From Clostridia bacterium (GTDB lineage: Bacteria > Bacillota > Clostridia > RUG12999), in NCBI GenBank assembly GCA_017502065.1, contig JAFVVU010000284.1, positions 1 to 9,666 of the forward strand: DNA of 9,666 bases, written 5' to 3'. A program made the position numbers and the translations under genes. Under the pieces are notes generated by a model. That model had not been told where the DNA came from. It saw only the letters and a program-made list of their open reading frames with translations, and searched no databases. Positions 5,865 through 9,666 of the stretch are shown in pieces. Every line of letters begins with the position of its first letter. Within the stretch, counting starts at the first letter, position 1.

Positions 5865-8630
5865 ATGGGAAACAATCAAAAGATTAAAATTAAACATAAA
5901 GGCTGGTGGATTGCAGCCCTTATTGCCGTTTTTCTTGTTGTTATCGGATACGGAGCGGCAACTGTTTATCTTAACTATATCAACATAAAAGAAATTGGCG
6001 AGCAGTATCTTTCAATTTACATCAAAAACGTTCAGGCTGATATTATCCTGAAATCCGGATGTTTTGTTCTTGCTTTCATTCTTTTTATGATTTCCGATCT
6101 GATAATCAAAAAGAACCTGCTTAAATGGGAGCCGACAGCTACATATCTTACTTCCCCGCTCGGATTCTGGGGAATGCCGGCACTTCTTGCACTTATTACA
6201 ATTTGCTTTACTCCGTATCACACAGCGGAGTCTGCTCTTATTGCATCAAACCCGAGCTGGTTTTCTGTTCTTGACCCGATTTTCTTTAAAGATGTCGGAT
6301 ATTATGTGTTCCAGCGTCCGCTTTTCATGAATGCTACAATCTGGGGAATTATTCTTCTTGCATTTATTTTTGCATATTCCGTTTTTGTATATTTCCTGTA
6401 TTATGTAAGAAACGGCGGCGGCGGATTTTCTCAAATTCTCAAGCAGCAGCGCATTGTAGTTCATCTTACCGTTTGCGTTCTTGCAATATTTGCACTTACC
6501 ACAGTTGCATTTTCTTTTGCCGCCGAAGAACTTTTGTTTACACAATCGGGCGATACTACCGGCGGTAAATATACAGATATGACAGTTTGGCTCAACTACT
6601 ATAAGTTGTCCCCCATTTTCCTTTTTGCTATCATTCTCGCGGCAATTATCTTTATTGTAAAGAAAAAACCGAAGCACCTTATCGGAAGCGTTCTTGCATA
6701 TCCGGCAATATGGATTTTTGCGGTTATATGCGCAGTTGTGGTACAGCAGTTTGTTGTTCGCCCGAACGAAGCTTCAATGGAAAGACCTTACATCAAAAAC
6801 AATATTCAGTATACAAATATGGCGTATAACCTTGATGATATTACTGAAATTGAATATCCGGTTTCCGGTGTTGTTACTCCTGCCGCTGTTGCACAGAATG
6901 AAAGTGACATTTCAAATATCCGGATTGCCGATATTGATGCTACTCTTCAGGCATTCAATCAGCTTCAGAGTTTCAGAACTTTCTATACCTTCAGTGATAT
7001 TGATACACTTCCTGATACAGATGAAAGCGGCAACAGAAAAACTGCGATTGTTTCTGTGCGTGAGCTTAATACCGAAAACATCCCGAAAGATGATTCCGAT
7101 TATGTAAGCCGCACCATGAGATATACTCACGGATACGGTGTTACTGCAAGCTCCGCAAGTGCATTTACTGCCGACGGAAAACCCGAGTTTTTGATTGAAG
7201 ACATGGACGGAACATCCAAGTTCCCGACCGAAATCAAACAGAACCGCATCTATTTCGGTGAGCTTGCCGACGATGACAGTTATGTTATTGTAAACACTCT
7301 CCAGAACGAACTTGATTATTATAATTCCAAAGATGAACAGGAATTTTCATATGACGGTTATGCCGGTGTTCAGCTTAATCCGTTCACAAGAATTTTGTAT
7401 GCCGCTAAATATACGGACATAAATATTGCCATTTCCGGTTATATTACAAACGATAGCAGAATTCTTACCAACCGCAATATTATTGACCGTGCAAAGCTTG
7501 CTCTTCCGTTCCTTACTTTTGATGAGGATGCACATATTGCAATTACGGACGACGGACGTCTTGTATGGGTTATTGACGGATATACCACAACAAACTACTA
7601 TCCTTATTCACAGCGCGATTATACGCTTGATGAGGATTTTGGTACAAACTATGTAAGAAACAGTGTTAAGGTTATTGTTGATGCTTATCATGGAACAGTT
7701 GATGCATATGTAATCGACTGGAATGACCCGATTATCCAGACATACAACAAAACATATCCCGGAGTGTTCTCTTCCGAAGCTCTTCCGGTGGATATCGCAT
7801 CTCAGATTACATATCCGGAAACACTTTTTGAAATGCAGGCAAACATTTACAAAAAGTATCATAATACAAACCCGTCAACATTCTATTCCAACTCTGACCT
7901 TTGGGAAATTTCCAAAGAAAAACGCGGTACTTCCGGCGATGTAAAATCAATAAGACCTTACTACAACATTGCTAAAATATATAACAACACAAGCGAGCTT
8001 GTACTTATGCAGCCGTTTACTGCAGTTGCAAAAGATAATATGACTGCATGGGTTGCCGCTTCGTGTGATATCAATAACTACGGCAAAATGACATCCTACA
8101 TTTTCCCGCAGAGTAAACACGTTTACGGAAGTCTGCAGATTGAAAATAAGATTGATACAAATTCCGACGTATCGGCTCTTCTTTCAACTCTTAAGACAGA
8201 CAGTACAAGCGCTCTTCGCGGAAATCTGCTGGTTGTTCCTATAATGGATACTGTTGTTTATATCAAGCCGATATACACAACATCCACAAACACCGCTTCC
8301 GTTCCCGAGCTTCAGAAAATTGTTCTGGTTTGCGGCGACAATATTATTATTGAAAATTCTGTTAAAGAGGCATTTGCTAAACTTGCAAAAAATATGCCGT
8401 CTGCAGGATATGACTCTCCGCAGCTTACCCTGCCTGAGTCTCCCGAAACAAACAATGAGCTTATTCTTTCCGCAATTGAAACATACAAAGAAGCTTCCCA
8501 GTTCCAGAGCGAAGGTGACTGGATTAACTACGGACGCAGTATGAAACAGTTTGATGATATAATGAAAAAACTTGAAACTGAATTTATGGATTCTGCTCTT
8601 GAAACGGAGGCAAACAGTCTCGCTGAATAA
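5865..8630 (+). CDS. UPF0182 family large membrane protein
   Basis: This 921-residue integral membrane protein belongs to UPF0182 (COG1615), a family without an established function. Seven likely membrane segments lie at about 14-36, 61-81, 101-117, 158-181, 197-222, 249-266 and 275-298. A large extracytoplasmic region of about 600 residues follows, carrying family signatures: MERPYIKNNIQYTNMAYNLD (305-324), TLQAFNQLQ (360-368), HGYGV (422-426), RIYFGE (461-466), DGRLVWVIDGYTTTNYYPYS (563-582), NYVRNSVKVIVDAYHGTVDA (595-614) and DPIIQTY (621-627). The C-terminal tail (about 865-915) is a soluble helical segment with the typical GDWINYG motif. Length is within the usual 900-1000 range. The start lies 3 bases after the ftsY stop, and its ribosome binding site GGAGG (5852-5856) is within the last ftsY codons, so translation is probably coupled to ftsY. 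Confidence 0.93.
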   Translation: MGNNQKIKIKHKGWWIAALIAVFLVVIGYGAATVYLNYINIKEIGEQYLSIYIKNVQADIILKSGCFVLAFILFMISDLIIKKNLLKWEPTATYLTSPLGFWGMPALLALITICFTPYHTAESALIASNPSWFSVLDPIFFKDVGYYVFQRPLFMNATIWGIILLAFIFAYSVFVYFLYYVRNGGGGFSQILKQQRIVVHLTVCVLAIFALTTVAFSFAAEELLFTQSGDTTGGKYTDMTVWLNYYKLSPIFLFAIILAAIIFIVKKKPKHLIGSVLAYPAIWIFAVICAVVVQQFVVRPNEASMERPYIKNNIQYTNMAYNLDDITEIEYPVSGVVTPAAVAQNESDISNIRIADIDATLQAFNQLQSFRTFYTFSDIDTLPDTDESGNRKTAIVSVRELNTENIPKDDSDYVSRTMRYTHGYGVTASSASAFTADGKPEFLIEDMDGTSKFPTEIKQNRIYFGELADDDSYVIVNTLQNELDYYNSKDEQEFSYDGYAGVQLNPFTRILYAAKYTDINIAISGYITNDSRILTNRNIIDRAKLALPFLTFDEDAHIAITDDGRLVWVIDGYTTTNYYPYSQRDYTLDEDFGTNYVRNSVKVIVDAYHGTVDAYVIDWNDPIIQTYNKTYPGVFSSEALPVDIASQITYPETLFEMQANIYKKYHNTNPSTFYSNSDLWEISKEKRGTSGDVKSIRPYYNIAKIYNNTSELVLMQPFTAVAKDNMTAWVAASCDINNYGKMTSYIFPQSKHVYGSLQIENKIDTNSDVSALLSTLKTDSTSALRGNLLVVPIMDTVVYIKPIYTTSTNTASVPELQKIVLVCGDNIIIENSVKEAFAKLAKNMPSAGYDSPQLTLPESPETNNELILSAIETYKEASQFQSEGDWINYGRSMKQFDDIMKKLETEFMDSALETEANSLAE

Positions 8631-8638
8631 GGAGGCCT

Positions 8639-9499
8639 ATGAAAAAGCATTTTCTTTATGAAACATTATGTATAATTGCAGGTGCCACCATTTTTGCTTT
8701 AAGCGTTGTGTGGTTTGCTGACCCTGCCGGTCTTGTAACCGGTGGCGTTACCGGACTTTCAATTGTTGTAAAAACTCTGTCACTGCAGTTTCTTGGATTT
8801 GAAATCCCGCTGTTTCTGACCAACCTTATAATAAACATTCCACTGTTTATTATTTCCTACATCCAAAGCGGTATAAAGTTTATATATAAATCGCTTATAG
8901 GAATGCTATGGCTTACGGTTGCTCTTTGGTTTTGCGAGTTTCTGCCTAATCCGCTTTATGTTGGCGAGGATTTGCTTCTTACGGCACTTTTGTCCGGTAT
9001 TTTTGCCGGAGTTGCAATAGGGCTTGTGCTCAAAGTAAATGCTACAACAGGCGGTTCGGATATGCTGGCTTCCATTATTAAAAAGAAGATGCCGCATGCC
9101 AATATTACCGCAATGATTTTTGTTATTGATGCTGTAATTATCTTACTTGGGCTGTTTGTGTTCGGACCGGTTAAAACAGTATATGCCGCTATTGCAGTTT
9201 TTGTTGCATCAGTTATTGCAAATACCGTTATTGAGGGACTGCATTTTTCAAAAACCGTGTTTATTATTTCGGATAAAAGTGAGAAAATTGCAAAAACAGT
9301 AATGTCTGAAATGGGACGCGGCGTTACTGCTATAGATGCAACCGGAATGTATACCGGAGAAGATAAAAAGCTTCTTTTTGTGGTTGTTTCGGCAAAGGAA
9401 GTGCACAAGCTGAAAATCCTTGTGAAAGAAATTGATAAAACCGCTTTTGTTGCGATTTCAGAAACGAAAGAGGTACTCGGCGAAGGTTTTGAAATTTAA
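8639..9499 (+). CDS. YitT family membrane protein (DUF161 and DUF2179)
   Basis: This 286-residue YitT-family protein has five or six predicted membrane segments in the first 205 residues, including GLVTGGVTGLSIV at 31-43 and TTGGSDMLASII at 136-147. A cytoplasmic DUF2179 domain follows (about 206-286) with RGVTAIDATGMYTGEDKK at 227-244 and the family ending EVLGEGFEI. The family is widespread in Firmicutes and its transport role is unproven. The ATG is 8 bases after the UPF0182 stop. AAGGAGG (8629-8635) overlaps that stop codon and sits only 3 bases before the ATG, closer than usual, but no other in-frame start exists until after the first membrane segments, so this start stands. It is the last gene of the ftsY operon. 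Several paralogues often occur per genome, so no specific gene symbol is given. Confidence 0.93.
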   Translation: MKKHFLYETLCIIAGATIFALSVVWFADPAGLVTGGVTGLSIVVKTLSLQFLGFEIPLFLTNLIINIPLFIISYIQSGIKFIYKSLIGMLWLTVALWFCEFLPNPLYVGEDLLLTALLSGIFAGVAIGLVLKVNATTGGSDMLASIIKKKMPHANITAMIFVIDAVIILLGLFVFGPVKTVYAAIAVFVASVIANTVIEGLHFSKTVFIISDKSEKIAKTVMSEMGRGVTAIDATGMYTGEDKKLLFVVVSAKEVHKLKILVKEIDKTAFVAISETKEVLGEGFEI

Positions 9500-9512
9500 T
9501 GACAAAAACAAT

Positions 9513-9542
9513 AAAATCCGCAGATTAATCTGCGGATTTTTT
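9513..9542. terminator. Bidirectional terminator between yitT-family gene and argS
   Basis: A perfect 28-base palindrome (9513-9540), with GC-rich core ATCCGCAGAT and its complement, is flanked by A4 on the left and a T run to 9542 on the right. It can therefore end transcription in both directions. It begins 13 bases after the YitT-family stop and lies 13 bases beyond the argS stop on the other strand, as expected for a shared terminator of convergent genes. Confidence 0.92.
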
Positions 9543-9555
9543 ATTTATCCTTTTA

Positions 9556-9666
9556 TTACATTCTTTCAGGTGCTGTTACGCCGAGGAGATTAAGTGCTGA
9601 TGCAAGAATAAGTTTTACCATTGAAACAAGGATAAGTCTTGCATTCATGAGATCCTCTTCCACACC
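9556..9666 (-). CDS. argS: Arginyl-tRNA synthetase, C-terminal end (partial)
   Basis: The reverse strand from the window edge to a TAA at 9556-9558 encodes 36 residues that include DLMNARLILVSMVKLILASA and end in NLLGVTAPERM. This is the characteristic C-terminus of the class I arginyl-tRNA synthetase, whose anticodon-binding helical domain typically ends ...ARLxLxxAxxxVLxxGLxLLGVxAPERM. The enzyme charges tRNA-Arg with arginine in the cytoplasm. Only the last part of the anticodon-binding domain is in the window; the start and catalytic domain lie beyond the right edge. It is convergent with the YitT-family gene and shares its terminator. Confidence 0.92.
   Translation of the reverse strand, partial: GVEEDLMNARLILVSMVKLILASALNLLGVTAPERM

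Noticed and set aside
6246..6677. Minus-strand open frame of 143 codons opposite the UPF0182 gene.
   Set aside because: It is a Cys/Lys/Asn-rich shadow of the transmembrane coding region, with no start signals.

Overview
The window looks like chromosomal DNA from a low-to-moderate GC, endospore-forming Firmicute of the Clostridia (Ruminococcaceae/Oscillospiraceae-like). This rests on an uninterrupted sporulation sigma-K gene, strong Gram-positive ribosome binding sites, canonical TTGACA/TATAAT-type promoters, and a set of genes (ftsY, UPF0182, YitT family, DUF4430 lipoprotein) common in such genomes. Genus and species cannot be told from the sequence. I see no insertion sequences, phage genes, tRNA/rRNA genes, CRISPR arrays or other mobile elements. 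No gene-free stretch exceeds about 115 bases.

Left part (1-3566) is metabolic. A tandem-domain class II aldolase/adducin family protein (80-1372) ends in a strong intrinsic terminator. A separately promoted 692-residue cytoplasmic glycoside hydrolase-like protein follows (1488-3566), with a TIM barrel, a GH42-type trimerisation domain and a C-terminal beta domain. It most resembles the GHL6/GH151 group, which includes alpha-L-fucosidases. Class II aldolases include L-fuculose-phosphate aldolase, so a deoxy-sugar role for the pair is possible but unproven.

Middle part (3567-4871) is sigK (3646-4338), encoding the late mother-cell sigma factor with a recognisable pro-sequence, then a small DUF4430 lipoprotein (4428-4871). 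The two short intergenic regions here are unusually compact. In each, a terminator-like hairpin overlaps the promoter or ribosome binding site of the next gene.

Right part (4872-9499) is an apparent operon from one promoter (4885-4913). It runs ftsY (signal recognition particle receptor, 4944-5861), a large UPF0182 membrane protein (5865-8630) and a YitT-family membrane protein (8639-9499). The genes are 3 and 8 bases apart, and each downstream ribosome binding site sits in or against the stop region of the gene before it. A perfectly palindromic, bidirectional terminator (9513-9542) separates this operon from the convergent 3' end of argS (arginyl-tRNA synthetase, minus strand, 9556 to the window edge).

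No clearly new multi-gene system is visible. The best leads are the hairpin that hides the sigK ribosome binding site, the promoter embedded in the hairpin before the lipoprotein gene, the degenerate second aldolase domain, and the GH42-type cysteine cluster combined with a strand-4 aspartate in the glycosidase-like protein.
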